Shown piece by piece: positions 1 through 8,854 of a DNA stretch of 64,000 bases. A model generated the notes under the pieces. That model was given only the letters and a program-made list of their open reading frames with translations, did not search any database and was not told the DNA's origin. Origin of the DNA: Massilia sp. erpn (GTDB lineage: Bacteria; Pseudomonadota; Gammaproteobacteria; Burkholderiales; Burkholderiaceae_D); assembly GCF_024400215.1 (NCBI RefSeq), contig NZ_CP053748.1, forward strand, positions 2,480,001 through 2,544,000. Reading direction: 5' to 3'. Position numbers and translations under genes: made by a program. Position 1 is the stretch's first letter. The number at the start of each line of letters is the position of its first letter.

Positions 1-572
1 TGGCCGGCTTCGCCGTCGGCGCAGTGGAAAAATCGAAACTGATCGACGGCACCAAGATCGCCCCCGGCGACGTGGTGCTGGGCCTGGCCTCGTCCGGCGC
101 CCACTCCAACGGTTATTCGCTGGTGCGCAAGATCATCGAAGTGGCCAAGCCCGACCTGGACGCCGACTTCCACGGCCGCAAGCTGGCCGACGTGCTGATG
201 GAACCGACCCGCATCTACGTCAAGCCGCTGCTGGCGCTGATGGAATCGATGGAAGTCAAAGGCCTGGTGCACATCACCGGCGGCGGCCTGGTGGAAAATA
301 TCCCGCGCGTGCTGGCCGATAACCTGACCGCGGAACTGGACGGCTCCTCCTGGACCATGCCGCCGCTGTTCAAGTGGCTGCAGGAACATGGCGGCGTGGC
401 CGACGCCGAAATGCACCGCGTCTTCAACTGCGGCATCGGCATGACCGTGATCGTCTCGGCCGAAAACGCCGACGCCGCCATCGCCCAGCTGAGCGCTGCC
501 GGCGAAACCGTCAGCCGCATCGGCACCATCCGCGCCCGCAAGGAAGGCGAACACCAGACTATCGTGGTCTGA
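1..572 (+). CDS. purM: Phosphoribosylformylglycinamidine cyclo-ligase (AIR synthetase), 3' part
   Basis: This is the C-terminal part of PurM, which closes FGAM to aminoimidazole ribonucleotide using ATP in de novo purine synthesis. The frame is open from base 3 and the 5' end lies outside the window; about 189 residues are visible, against about 345 for the family. Recognisable segments are [31 protein letters not shown] and [11 protein letters not shown], all typical of the PurM C-terminal domain. The frame ends in TGA and is followed at once by a hairpin terminator. The other purine genes here (purC, purE, purK) are 43 kb away, so the pathway is dispersed. Confidence 0.95.
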   Translation, partial: AGFAVGAVEKSKLIDGTKIAPGDVVLGLASSGAHSNGYSLVRKIIEVAKPDLDADFHGRKLADVLMEPTRIYVKPLLALMESMEVKGLVHITGGGLVENIPRVLADNLTAELDGSSWTMPPLFKWLQEHGGVADAEMHRVFNCGIGMTVIVSAENADAAIAQLSAAGETVSRIGTIRARKEGEHQTIVV

Positions 573-607
573 CCCGGCGGCTGCCGTGCGCAGCCCAGTT
601 AAAAAAA

Positions 608-640
608 GGCGGGGCATGTGCTGCATGCTTCGCCTTTTTT
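608..640. terminator. Rho-independent terminator between purM and the higB-like gene
   Basis: An 11-bp stem, GGCGGGGCATG / CATGCTTCGCC with two G-T pairs, has a 5-nt loop. It is followed by six T on the plus strand and preceded by seven A, so it can act in both directions. It would end purM on the plus strand and the convergent toxin-like gene on the minus strand, whose stop codon lies at its right edge. Confidence 0.8.
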
Positions 641-950
641 ATCGCCTCGTGCTTTCGATACTCAGCTCGCTAACGACGCCATGCCCGGCCCGGTCCACCT
701 TGAAAGTCAGGCGCCACCAGGAATTGAGCGGCATATAGTAGCGCCAGCGCTTGCCTGGTACAGGCGCGACGACATTCATCCCAGGAGCTTCTCGCAGTAC
801 GTCGGCTAGACTTTTAGCGCTACTCAGATGCATCAAGGCATGGCGCAGCATATTGGCCCAAGTGATGGATACGCCAGAGCTATCCAGGCAGTAGCTGATC
901 CAAAAGCGGCGCAGGCCTTGATGCAGGATATCTTCGTCTCGAAAAGTCAT
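639..950 (-). CDS. HigB/RelE-like toxin
   Basis: A small protein (103 aa from the chosen ATG) resembling the HigB/RelE 'killer' family, whose characterised members are ribosome-dependent mRNA interferases. Visible similarities are an N-terminal HQGLRRFWI segment, WANMLRHALMHLSSAKSLADVL (family: ..LRRIL..L..A....DL), then PGKRWRYYMPLNSWWRLTFKVD, which matches the core strand containing the NWRITF motif. The frame can extend to 989, but the later ATG leaves room for a promoter towards the neighbouring higA-like gene. The orientation is odd: family pairs are normally co-transcribed, whereas here toxin and antitoxin are divergent. It is diverged enough that activity is uncertain. Confidence 0.65.
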   Translation of the reverse strand: MTFRDEDILHQGLRRFWISYCLDSSGVSITWANMLRHALMHLSSAKSLADVLREAPGMNVVAPVPGKRWRYYMPLNSWWRLTFKVDRAGHGVVSELSIESTRR

Positions 951-969
951 TTTGTATTCTCGCGTCTGC

Positions 970-998
970 TTGACATACTTTCGGGGCATACCTAAGGT
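970..998 (+). promoter_or_regulatory. Candidate sigma-70 promoter for the higA-like gene
   Basis: TTGACA at 970-975 is a perfect -35 match. It is followed after 17 bp by TAAGGT (993-998), a weak -10. A strong ribosome site (AGGAGAGGT) lies just before the ATG at 1033. Confidence 0.4.
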
Positions 999-1032
999 GA
1001 AGTAACTGATTCCCTATAGGAGAGGTGGCGAC

Positions 1033-1374
1033 ATGGTTACTATGCACCCGGGAGAATATTTAAGACTGTCCTATATCGAACGAGGCCCACTTGACGTTGC
1101 GGAATTGGCCTCGCGTCTGGAGATTCCATTGAGCGAACTCAATGCCTTGATCGCGGAGGAGAGATGTATAACGGGGGAGCTGGCGATACGGCTGGAAAAA
1201 GTGCTCGGCCGCTCGGCCGAGTCCTGGCTGTCCTTGCAATCGATGTATGAACTGGCCACGGCCCGCAAAGCCATGCGTGGCCTGAAGCTGACTCCCTATG
1301 ATTTTGCCCTGCCGCTGCCGGAAGGCGTGGACTATCCTTCCGACGAGCAGATTGCCGCCTGGGCTAGCGCTTGA
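1033..1374 (+). CDS. HigA-like antitoxin (HTH, XRE type)
   Basis: A 113-aa protein of the HigA/VapI antidote family. It starts MHPGEYLRLSYIE, the family signature (HPGE.L...), followed by a helix-turn-helix over roughly residues 18-60 (VAELASRLEIPLSELNALI) and the typical RLEKVLGRSAESWLSLQSMYEL segment. It would bind and neutralise the HigB-like protein encoded divergently upstream and repress the shared region. The strong AGGAGAGGT ribosome site and an upstream TTGACA support the start. Its 3' end overlaps the convergent phosphofructokinase gene by 11 bp. The C-terminal extension (about 25 aa) is longer than in minimal HigA proteins. Confidence 0.8.
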   Translation: MVTMHPGEYLRLSYIERGPLDVAELASRLEIPLSELNALIAEERCITGELAIRLEKVLGRSAESWLSLQSMYELATARKAMRGLKLTPYDFALPLPEGVDYPSDEQIAAWASA

Positions 1375-2578
1375 GAATCTTCGGCACCGGCGCCGGGCGC
1401 AGGCGGAAGGCGTCGGGCATGCCGGAGCCGAGCAGGGGCCGCAGGTAGAGGCGGAAGGCGTCGGTGATGCCGGTGCCGCTGGCGGCGATGAATTCATCCT
1501 CCATCGTGCGCGTCTTGCCCGCCACGGCTTCCAGCGGCAGCAGATCGTAATCCACCGAGTAGAAGCCGGTGCGGCGGATCGCCACCGAACCATCGCGCCC
1601 GCCCCACATGGCAAATTGCACCGCTTTCTCGCCCACTTCGCGCGCCTCGCGCTGGTCCACGTCCGACACGCAGCCGATGAAGGAGCGCTGCAGATAGCCG
1701 AAGGTGTCGCCGCGCACGCGCTTGATGCCCAGCTTGGCCCGGATTTCGTCGCACAGCAGGTCGGCCAGCGCGCCCGTCCCCGAGAGCTGCACATTGCCAT
1801 GCGCATCGCGCTCGACGTCCTTGGCCAGCAGCGTGGCGATCGGCTCGCCCGACGCGTCGTGAATGCCTTCCGACACCGCGACCACGCAGCGCCCGTGCTT
1901 CTCGTACATGGCTTTCACATCGGCCAGGAAGCTGTCGAGCGAGAACACGCGCTCGGGCAGATAGATCAGATGCGGCCCATCGTCCGGGAACTTCTTGCCG
2001 AGCGCGGAAGCGGCCGTGAGAAAGCCCGCGTGGCGGCCCATCACCACGCCCACGTACACGCCGGGCAGGGAAGCGTTGTCCAGATTGGCGCCGGCGAAAG
2101 CCTGCGCCACGAAGCGCGCGGCCGAGGGAAAGCCGGGCGTGTGGTCATTGCCCACCAGATCGTTGTCGATGGTCTTCGGGATATGGATGGCGCGCAGCGG
2201 ATAGCCGGCCGCGCGCGCCTGTTCGCTGACGATGCGCACCGTGTCCGAGGAGTCGTTGCCGCCGATGTAAAAGAAGTGCTCGATCTCGTGCGCGCGCAGC
2301 ACCTTGAAGATCTCTTCGCAATACTTCAGGTCGGGCTTGTCGCGCGTCGAGCCGAGGGCCGAAGAAGGCGTGGCCGCCACCAGTTCCAGGTTATTGCTGG
2401 TTTCCTGGGTCAGATCGAGAAAATCTTCGTTGACGATGCCGCGCACGCCGAATTGGGCGCCATACACCCGTGTCACCTCGCGGAAGCGGCGCGCTTCCAG
2501 CGCCACGCCCACCAGCGACTGGTTAATGACGGCGGTCGGCCCGCCCCCCTGCGCCACCAGAATTTTCCCCGATCCCAT
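1364..2578 (-). CDS. pfp: Pyrophosphate--fructose 6-phosphate 1-phosphotransferase
   Basis: A 404-aa group-A phosphofructokinase of the pyrophosphate type, interconverting fructose 6-phosphate and fructose 1,6-bisphosphate with PPi. It has AQGGGPTAVINQS near the N-terminus, GGNDS at 106-110, PKTIDND around 134-140 (catalytic Asp138), and MGRHAGF. Lys135 in PKTIDND, where ATP enzymes have Gly, is the family marker for PPi use; the GGND residue that blocks ATP is Asn rather than the commoner Asp. The ATG at 2578 has GGAGG upstream; longer in-frame starts are unnecessary. It lies 35 bp downstream of the S9 peptidase cluster on the same strand and may be co-transcribed. It works with pgk, pyk and fba, encoded elsewhere in the window. 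Confidence 0.9.
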   Translation of the reverse strand: MGSGKILVAQGGGPTAVINQSLVGVALEARRFREVTRVYGAQFGVRGIVNEDFLDLTQETSNNLELVAATPSSALGSTRDKPDLKYCEEIFKVLRAHEIEHFFYIGGNDSSDTVRIVSEQARAAGYPLRAIHIPKTIDNDLVGNDHTPGFPSAARFVAQAFAGANLDNASLPGVYVGVVMGRHAGFLTAASALGKKFPDDGPHLIYLPERVFSLDSFLADVKAMYEKHGRCVVAVSEGIHDASGEPIATLLAKDVERDAHGNVQLSGTGALADLLCDEIRAKLGIKRVRGDTFGYLQRSFIGCVSDVDQREAREVGEKAVQFAMWGGRDGSVAIRRTGFYSVDYDLLPLEAVAGKTRTMEDEFIAASGTGITDAFRLYLRPLLGSGMPDAFRLRPAPVPKILKR

Positions 2579-2613
2579 GCTCTTTCCTCCCAGTGCTTGA
2601 CGGAGCCGCCAGC

Positions 2614-4617
2614 TTACTCCGTTTTTGCCCCCGCGCCGATATTCCGGTCGAGGAATTTCTCCACCCGGCCCCAGAAGTCGATGCGGTTTTTCGGCAAGGT
2701 CCAGCCATGGCCTTCCTCCGCGTATTCGATCCACTCCACGTCCTTGTTATGCGCTTTCACCGCGTCGCGGAATTTGGTGCCGTGGTAGATCGGCACGCGG
2801 CGGTCGACGCCGCCATAAGCCAGCAGCAGGGGCTGGCGGATGCGCGCCGCCTGCAGCAGCGGCGAAGTGGCTTTCAACTGCTCCGCGTCTTTTTCGGGAT
2901 CGCCGATCCGTTGCGGCATGTCATATTCCCGCCAGCGCTCGGACAGGTCGGAAATGGCGCTCCAATGGCCGCTATACATCAGCTGGATATCGGTGACGCC
3001 GACCCAGTTCACCCCGCATTTGAACAGCTCCGGATCGCGCAGCAGTCCCATCAGCGTGGCATAACCGCCGTAACTGCCACCGCCGATGCAGATGCGCTGC
3101 GGATCGGCCCAGCCCTGGGCGATGGCCCAGCGCGCGCCGTCGGCCACATCGTCCTGCATTTTCAGGCCCCACTGCTTGAAACCGGCTTCCAGATGCGCGC
3201 CGCCATAGCCGGTGCTGCCGCGGAAATCCGGCTCCAGCACGGCATAGCCGCGCGAGGCGAGAAACTGGGCTGCCGGATTCCAGCCCCAGATGCTGGCGCG
3301 CGCCCAGGGACCGCCGTGCACGAGGACCAGCAGCGGCAGCTTCTGGCCCTTGCTGCCGTTCGGCAGGGTCAACAGGGCGGGGATTTCCAGCCCGTCGCGT
3401 GCCTTATAGCGCAGGAACTGCTGCGGTGCCATGCGCGCCGGATCGATCCGGCTATAGCTTTCGCCCACCTTGTTGAAGGTTTTGGCTTGCGTGTTGTAGA
3501 CATAGGTGAGGGGCGGCTGGCGGTCGGATTCGGCCGTGACCAGCACATTGTCGGTCTCCGGCCGCGCCGGCAGGTCGATGCGGTTGATGGTGTGCGGCAG
3601 GCGCGCGTCGACATCATCCTGTACCTTCTTCATGGCGGCATCGATCCAGCTGGTTTCCCAGGCTTCGCTCAGATGGCGCACGCCCAGCAGCTTGCCCTTG
3701 CCGAAGATGAGGCGGCCGCTGAAATCGAAGCCGTCGAGTTGTACCAGCGGCTCCTTGCTGATCTTGCCGCTCTGGCTATCGAAGACATGCACGGCCGCCT
3801 TGTCGCCATACTGGCGCGAGCGGACATACAGCTGGTTGTCCGGGCCGAAAGCCAATGGTGTAAAGGCGTCGCTGCCGGGCTTATACACATCGAAGGTATG
3901 CAGCTTGCGCCAGCCATTGTCAGCCGCCTCACGCAAGTACAGGATGGCCGTCCCCTTATCGAACGCCCAAGCCAGGCGCGGCTCGCCCCGGTAGTCGAGC
4001 AGCCAGTCTTCCGTGTCGGCCGGGCGCTGCACCGCCGTGGACTGGCCGGTGCGCGTATTCAGGCGCAGCAAGCCTTCGCGGCGCAGCACGCCGGGCCACT
4101 CGTATTTGCGGTCGGCCACGTACACGTAATCGGAATCCTGGGCGCCGCTTTGCTCCAGCATGAAGGTATGCCAGGGCAGCAGGGTACGGATGCTGCGTTC
4201 GCGCAAGGCGGCGCCGCTGCGGTCGGCCAGCTGGCGCAAGTGCTGGCCGTCGCGGTCCACGGCGTACAGGCCGGGACCGTATTCGATATCGCGCAGCCCC
4301 AGCCGTGTATCCTCGGTATCGAACAGCAAGCGTTCTTCGCTGATCCAGTGCACGTTGCCGATATCCGCATCGGAAAACTGGGCGACTTTCCGCGCGCTGT
4401 TATTGACCAGGTCGACCACGACCAGCCCTTCGCGGCCGCCGCGCGCCGCCACCTTGGCGGCTAGGTATTTGCCGCTGGGCGAGAGCAGGGCTTGGCTGAA
4501 CTCGGGCTGCTCGAAGAAATATTCGATCGGAATGGATGCCGCCGCAGCGGCGCCATGAAGCAGGCTGCTTGCGGCAGCCAGGATGGCAGCAAGGGCAGGG
4601 AAGTGGTGGGTGGGCAT
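2614..4617 (-). CDS. S9-family (prolyl oligopeptidase-like) serine peptidase, paralogue 1
   Basis: A 667-aa secreted peptidase of the S9 alpha/beta-hydrolase family. It has an N-terminal signal peptide (PALAAILAAASSLLHGAAAAA), a beta-propeller-like region to about residue 400, then the hydrolase domain. The catalytic triad reads Ser515 (GGSYGGY), Asp605 (GGVDRRVP) and His637 (EEGHGW). These enzymes usually cleave short peptides, often after Pro, outside the cytoplasm. It is the last of three tandem paralogues and sits 58 bp after the second. The ATG at 4617 has no clear ribosome site and lies inside a 14-bp inverted repeat. About 164 bp of its 3' coding end is nearly identical to paralogue 2. 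Confidence 0.9.
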   Translation of the reverse strand: MPTHHFPALAAILAAASSLLHGAAAAASIPIEYFFEQPEFSQALLSPSGKYLAAKVAARGGREGLVVVDLVNNSARKVAQFSDADIGNVHWISEERLLFDTEDTRLGLRDIEYGPGLYAVDRDGQHLRQLADRSGAALRERSIRTLLPWHTFMLEQSGAQDSDYVYVADRKYEWPGVLRREGLLRLNTRTGQSTAVQRPADTEDWLLDYRGEPRLAWAFDKGTAILYLREAADNGWRKLHTFDVYKPGSDAFTPLAFGPDNQLYVRSRQYGDKAAVHVFDSQSGKISKEPLVQLDGFDFSGRLIFGKGKLLGVRHLSEAWETSWIDAAMKKVQDDVDARLPHTINRIDLPARPETDNVLVTAESDRQPPLTYVYNTQAKTFNKVGESYSRIDPARMAPQQFLRYKARDGLEIPALLTLPNGSKGQKLPLLVLVHGGPWARASIWGWNPAAQFLASRGYAVLEPDFRGSTGYGGAHLEAGFKQWGLKMQDDVADGARWAIAQGWADPQRICIGGGSYGGYATLMGLLRDPELFKCGVNWVGVTDIQLMYSGHWSAISDLSERWREYDMPQRIGDPEKDAEQLKATSPLLQAARIRQPLLLAYGGVDRRVPIYHGTKFRDAVKAHNKDVEWIEYAEEGHGWTLPKNRIDFWGRVEKFLDRNIGAGAKTE

Positions 4618-4650
4618 GATTTTAATTATCAATAAAATAATTAAAATCAT
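4616..4650. repeat. Perfect 14-bp inverted repeat over the start of S9 paralogue 1
   Basis: ATGATTTTAATTAT and its exact reverse complement are separated by 7 nt, in an AT-rich patch unlike the surrounding GC-rich DNA. The repeat contains both possible ATG codons of the downstream gene (4650 and 4617). In mRNA it could fold and hide the start region; as DNA it could be an operator. Confidence 0.7.
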
Positions 4651-4675
4651 AGCCCATAAATAATATTTTTATAAT

Positions 4676-6712
4676 TTATTTTGCTGCCGGCGCGCTCTGT
4701 CCCTGATCGCTGCGGCTGGCCCCCATGCCGATATTGCGGTCGAGGAATTTCTCCACCCGGCCCCAGAAATCGATGCGGTTTTTCGGCAAGGTCCAACCAT
4801 GGCCTTCCTCCGCGTATTCGATCCACTCGACGTCCTTGTTATGCGCTTTCACCGCGTCGCGGAATTTGGTGCCGTGGTAGATCGGCACGCGCTGGTCGGC
4901 GCCGCCATAGGCCAGCAGCAGGGGCTGGCGGATGCGCGCGGCCAGCAGCAGTGGCGAGGTGGCTTTCAATTGTTCCGCGTCTTTTTCCGGATCGCCGATC
5001 AGCTGCGGCATGCCGTATTCTTTCCATTGCTCCGACAGGTCGGAAATGGCGCTCCAGTGGCCGCTGTACATCAGCTGGATGTCGGTGACGCCGACCCAGT
5101 TGATGCCGCACTTGAACAGTTCGGGATTGCGCGCCAGGCCCATCAGTGTGGCATAGCCGCCATAGCTGGCGCCGGCGATGCAGATGCGTTGCGCATCGGC
5201 CACGCCCTCGGCGATGGCCCATTTGGCGCCGTCGGCGATATCGTCCTGCATCTTCAAGCCCCATTGCTTGAAGCCGGCCTGCAGATGGCGCCCGCCGAAA
5301 CCGGTGCTGCCGCGAAATTCCGGTTCCAGCACGGCATAGCCGCGCGAGGCGAGGAATTGGGCCTGGGCATCCCAGCCCCAGCTGCTGCCGCGCACCCAGG
5401 GGCCGCCGTGCACCAGCACCACCAGCGGCAATTTCTGGCCCTCTTTGTCGTTGGGCAGGGTCAGGAGAGCGGGAATTTCCAGGCCGTCGCGCGCCTTGTA
5501 GCGCAGGAAGCGCTGGCCCGCCATCTCGGAAGCGTGGATCTGGGGACGGCTGTCGCCGACCTTGTTGAAGGTCTTGGCCTCGCTGTTATAGATCAGGGTC
5601 ACGGTAGGCTGGCGGTCGGAATAGGAACGCACCAGCACATTCGGCGTTTCCGGACGGCTCGGTACGGTCAGCAGATTGATCGTGTTCGGCAGCTTGGCGT
5701 CAATCTCGGCCTGCATCTGCTTCATGTCCGGGTCCAGCCACAGCGTGTCGCGCGCTTCGCGCAGATAGCGGATGCCGAGCAGCTTGCCGCGCCCAAAAAT
5801 CAGATGGCCGGAAAAATCGAAGCCGTCGAGCTGGATCAGGGGCTTGGTGCTGACCTGGCCGGTGGCCAGGTCCAGGGTATGCACCGCCTTCTTATCGTTA
5901 CCGGCATGGTGGCTGACCACATACAGCGTGCCGTCGGGACCAAAGGCGAGCGGATCGAAGCCCTGTTTGGCGACGCCATAGGCATTGAAGGAAGCCAGCT
6001 TGCGCCAGCTGCCTTGCTCGCCGTTCTGCTCGCGCAGATAAATGGTTTGCACGCCTTTTTCATGGCCCCAGGTCAGACGCGGCTCGCCCTTGTCGTCCAG
6101 CATCCAGCCGCGCGTATCGGCGGGCCGGCCGAACGAAGTCACATGGCCGTTGCGCGTGTTCAGCCGCAGCAATTCCTCGTAGCGCAATTCGCCGGGACCA
6201 TCCGCCTTCTGGTTACGCACATAAACGTAATCGGAATTCTGCGCGCCGCGCTGCTCCAGCATAAACGTATGCCAGGGCAGCAGGCGCGCCGCGCCGGCCG
6301 GCTGGACAAAGTTGGCGTTGCGGTTGGCCAGCTGGCGGAAATTCTTGCCGTCGCGGTCGACCGCGAACAGGCCGGGCGCGAAGCGGCGGTCGCCCACGCC
6401 GATGCGCTTGTCGATGGTGTCGAACAGCAGCCGGTCTTCATTGACCCACTGCACATGGTCGACATCGACGTCGGCGAAGCGGGCCACCACCTGTACCGAG
6501 ATCTGGCTCAGATCGACCACGGCCAGCCCTTCGCGCCGGTCGGCGCCGCCCACCTTGGCCGCCAGGAATTTGCCGCTGGGCGAGAGCACGGCTTCGCCGA
6601 AGTCGGCGTTGTCGAAGAAGGCGGCCAGCGGCACCGGCGTGGCGGGCTGTGCTGCCTGCGCGGCCAGGGGAAGGCTGAGCATTGCGCCCAGCAGCAGGGT
6701 GAAGACGTTCAT
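4676..6712 (-). CDS. S9-family serine peptidase, paralogue 2
   Basis: A 678-aa secreted paralogue of the flanking peptidases. It has a signal peptide (FTLLLGAMLSLPLAAQAAQ), a propeller-like N-terminal half and an S9 hydrolase domain with Ser516 (GASYGGY), Asp606 (GGADQRVP) and His638 (EEGHGW). The ATG overlaps the stop codon of the upstream paralogue by 4 bp (ATGA), so translation is probably coupled. The C-terminal 60 residues are almost identical to paralogue 1, while the N-terminal halves have diverged clearly. This suggests old duplication followed by local gene conversion. The substrate is unknown; the three copies may differ in peptide preference. Confidence 0.9.
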   Translation of the reverse strand: MNVFTLLLGAMLSLPLAAQAAQPATPVPLAAFFDNADFGEAVLSPSGKFLAAKVGGADRREGLAVVDLSQISVQVVARFADVDVDHVQWVNEDRLLFDTIDKRIGVGDRRFAPGLFAVDRDGKNFRQLANRNANFVQPAGAARLLPWHTFMLEQRGAQNSDYVYVRNQKADGPGELRYEELLRLNTRNGHVTSFGRPADTRGWMLDDKGEPRLTWGHEKGVQTIYLREQNGEQGSWRKLASFNAYGVAKQGFDPLAFGPDGTLYVVSHHAGNDKKAVHTLDLATGQVSTKPLIQLDGFDFSGHLIFGRGKLLGIRYLREARDTLWLDPDMKQMQAEIDAKLPNTINLLTVPSRPETPNVLVRSYSDRQPTVTLIYNSEAKTFNKVGDSRPQIHASEMAGQRFLRYKARDGLEIPALLTLPNDKEGQKLPLVVLVHGGPWVRGSSWGWDAQAQFLASRGYAVLEPEFRGSTGFGGRHLQAGFKQWGLKMQDDIADGAKWAIAEGVADAQRICIAGASYGGYATLMGLARNPELFKCGINWVGVTDIQLMYSGHWSAISDLSEQWKEYGMPQLIGDPEKDAEQLKATSPLLLAARIRQPLLLAYGGADQRVPIYHGTKFRDAVKAHNKDVEWIEYAEEGHGWTLPKNRIDFWGRVEKFLDRNIGMGASRSDQGQSAPAAK

Positions 6713-8781
6713 GGTGTGGACTCCTTCAGCGCAGCGGCGGCGGCTGGCTGCTTATTGTGTTGGGAGGTGGGGCCGATGTTTCGGTCCAGGAATTTTTCGA
6801 CCCGGCTCCAGAAATCGATGCGGTTGTGCGGCAGCGCCCAGCCATGGCCTTCTTCCGGATACACGATCCACTCGACGTCCTTGTTGGTGGCGCTGACGGC
6901 GTCGCGGAACTTATTGCCATGGAATTGGGGGACGCGCATATCCGAACCGCCATAGGCCATCAATAGTGGCTGTTTCAGGCGATGGGCTTGCAGCAGCGGT
7001 GAGGTGGCTTTTAATTGTTCCGCATCCTTTTCCAGATCGCCGATCATCTGCGGCATGCCATAGCGCTTCGAAAACAGGGTGAGGTCGGAATGACTGGTCC
7101 AGGTATCGGTGTACATCAGCTTGATATCGGTGACGCCCACCCAGTTGACGCCGCACTGGTACAGCTCGGGATCGTTGATCAAGCCCATCAGCGTGGCATA
7201 GCCGCCATAGCTGGCGCCGGCGATGCAGATGCGCTGCGGATCGGCCAGGCCCTGGGCGATGGCCCAGCGCGCGCCGTCGGCGATATCGTCCTGCATCTTC
7301 AAACCCCATTGCTTAAAGCCGGCAAAGAAGTGGCGCGCGCCAAAGCCCCTGCTGCCGCGAAATTCCGGCTCCAGCACGGCATAGCCGCGCGAAGCGAGAA
7401 ATTGCGAATCGGAATGCCAGCCCCAGCTGCTGCCGCGCACATAGGGGCCGCCGTGCACCAGCACCACCAGCGGCAGCTTCTGACCCTTGGCATGGGCAGG
7501 GACGGTCAGCAGGGCGGGGATGGGCAGGCCGTCGCGTGCCGGGTAGCGCAGGAATTGCTGCTGCGCCATCTGCTGCGGCCGGATCAGGCTGCGGCTGGCG
7601 CCCACCTGGTTCAGCTTCTTGCTGGCCCGATGGTAGATATAGGTCAGAACAGGCTGGCGGTCGGAATAGGACTGCACCAGCAGATTGGGTGCCTCCGCCT
7701 GTTGCGGCGGACTCAACAGATTGACCGTGTCCGGCAGCAGGGCGTCGACTTCTTCCTGCAGCGCTTGCATGGCTGGGTCCAGCCACTGCGTGCCCAGGGC
7801 GTCGCTGGTAAAGCGCAGGCCGATCAGGGTGTCATTGCGGAACAGCAGCTGGCCATCAAAATCATAGCCATCCAGCAGTACCAGCGGCTCTTTGCTGAGT
7901 TTGCCGGTGGCCAGGTCCAGGGTGTGCACGGCGGCCTTGTCGCCGGCGGCGGTGCTGCTGACATACAGCTTGTCGTCGGCGGTCAGGGCCAGTGGGGTGA
8001 ACGCGCCCTCGCTCTTGCCCACGGCGGCGAAACTGGCGATCTGGCGCCATTCCTGCTGGCCTTGGGCGCGCACATAGATTTTTCTCAGGTTTTTTTCCAG
8101 GCCGACGCTGAGCCGCGGCTCGCCCCGTGTGTCGAGCAGCCAGCCCATGGAATCGGGGGGGCGCGGCACATATTTGCTCTGGCCGGTGAGCGTGTTCAGC
8201 TGCAGCAGCTCTTCGAAGACCAGTTCGTCCGCGTTTTCATTCTGAAAATTATGCTTGGTGACGTACACATATTCCGAATCCATGCTGCCGCTCTGGGGCA
8301 GCATGGCGTGATACCAGGGCAGCATCCGCGCCGCGCCGGGCGCGCTCAGGAGGCGGCCGGTACGGTTGACCAGCTGGCGGTAATTGCCGCCGTCGCGGTC
8401 GACCGCGAACAGGCCGGGCGCATGCGTCGCATCGCCTTGACCGACGCTGCTGTCGGTCAGGTTGAAGATCAGGCGCTGGTCGCTGATCCACTGGAAATCC
8501 CGGATATCGGCCTTGGTAAACTGCGCCACGACCTTGGCCTGATTGTTTTGCAGGTCGACCACGATCAGGCGCATGCGCTGGCCGTTATGGCTGGCCTTGG
8601 CCGCCACGTAGTTGCCGCTGGGCGAGAGGCGGGCTTCGCTGAATTCCGGATTGGCGAAGAAAGCTTCGATCGGCACCGGTGCCGCCGCCGCCGGTGTCAG
8701 CGTAGCCGCGCCGGCGGCCAGGCTGATGACCAAGGCCAGCACCCGCAAGCCGGCGCCGGTAATTCTGTTTTTGCTTAGCAT
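6709..8781 (-). CDS. S9-family serine peptidase, paralogue 3 (first in operon)
   Basis: A 690-aa secreted S9 peptidase and the first gene of the three-copy operon. The signal peptide is GAGLRVLALVISLAAGAATL followed by TPAAAAPVP. The triad is Ser524 (GASYGGY), Asp614 (GGSDMRVP) and His646 (EEGHGW). The ATG at 8781 gives a normal signal peptide; the frame upstream of it is open but does not look coding. It is the most diverged copy (ends QHNKQPAAAAALKESTP) and its stop overlaps the start of paralogue 2. The operon promoter should lie in 8782-8854, the gap to the symporter gene, which holds an AT-rich stretch (TATTATATAA). Confidence 0.9.
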   Translation of the reverse strand: MLSKNRITGAGLRVLALVISLAAGAATLTPAAAAPVPIEAFFANPEFSEARLSPSGNYVAAKASHNGQRMRLIVVDLQNNQAKVVAQFTKADIRDFQWISDQRLIFNLTDSSVGQGDATHAPGLFAVDRDGGNYRQLVNRTGRLLSAPGAARMLPWYHAMLPQSGSMDSEYVYVTKHNFQNENADELVFEELLQLNTLTGQSKYVPRPPDSMGWLLDTRGEPRLSVGLEKNLRKIYVRAQGQQEWRQIASFAAVGKSEGAFTPLALTADDKLYVSSTAAGDKAAVHTLDLATGKLSKEPLVLLDGYDFDGQLLFRNDTLIGLRFTSDALGTQWLDPAMQALQEEVDALLPDTVNLLSPPQQAEAPNLLVQSYSDRQPVLTYIYHRASKKLNQVGASRSLIRPQQMAQQQFLRYPARDGLPIPALLTVPAHAKGQKLPLVVLVHGGPYVRGSSWGWHSDSQFLASRGYAVLEPEFRGSRGFGARHFFAGFKQWGLKMQDDIADGARWAIAQGLADPQRICIAGASYGGYATLMGLINDPELYQCGVNWVGVTDIKLMYTDTWTSHSDLTLFSKRYGMPQMIGDLEKDAEQLKATSPLLQAHRLKQPLLMAYGGSDMRVPQFHGNKFRDAVSATNKDVEWIVYPEEGHGWALPHNRIDFWSRVEKFLDRNIGPTSQHNKQPAAAAALKESTP

Positions 8782-8854
8782 AGGGGTCTCTTGCTTATTA
8801 TATAATTTCCCTACAGTATCATCGCCTTGTCGCATTGGCAATGGTGGCGGGCTT

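Noticed and set aside
1298..2788. 496-codon plus-strand open frame
   Set aside because: It is a shadow of the phosphofructokinase gene.
4799..6955. 718-codon plus-strand open frame
   Set aside because: It is antisense to S9 peptidase paralogue 2; codon composition and lack of any domain show it is a GC-driven shadow.
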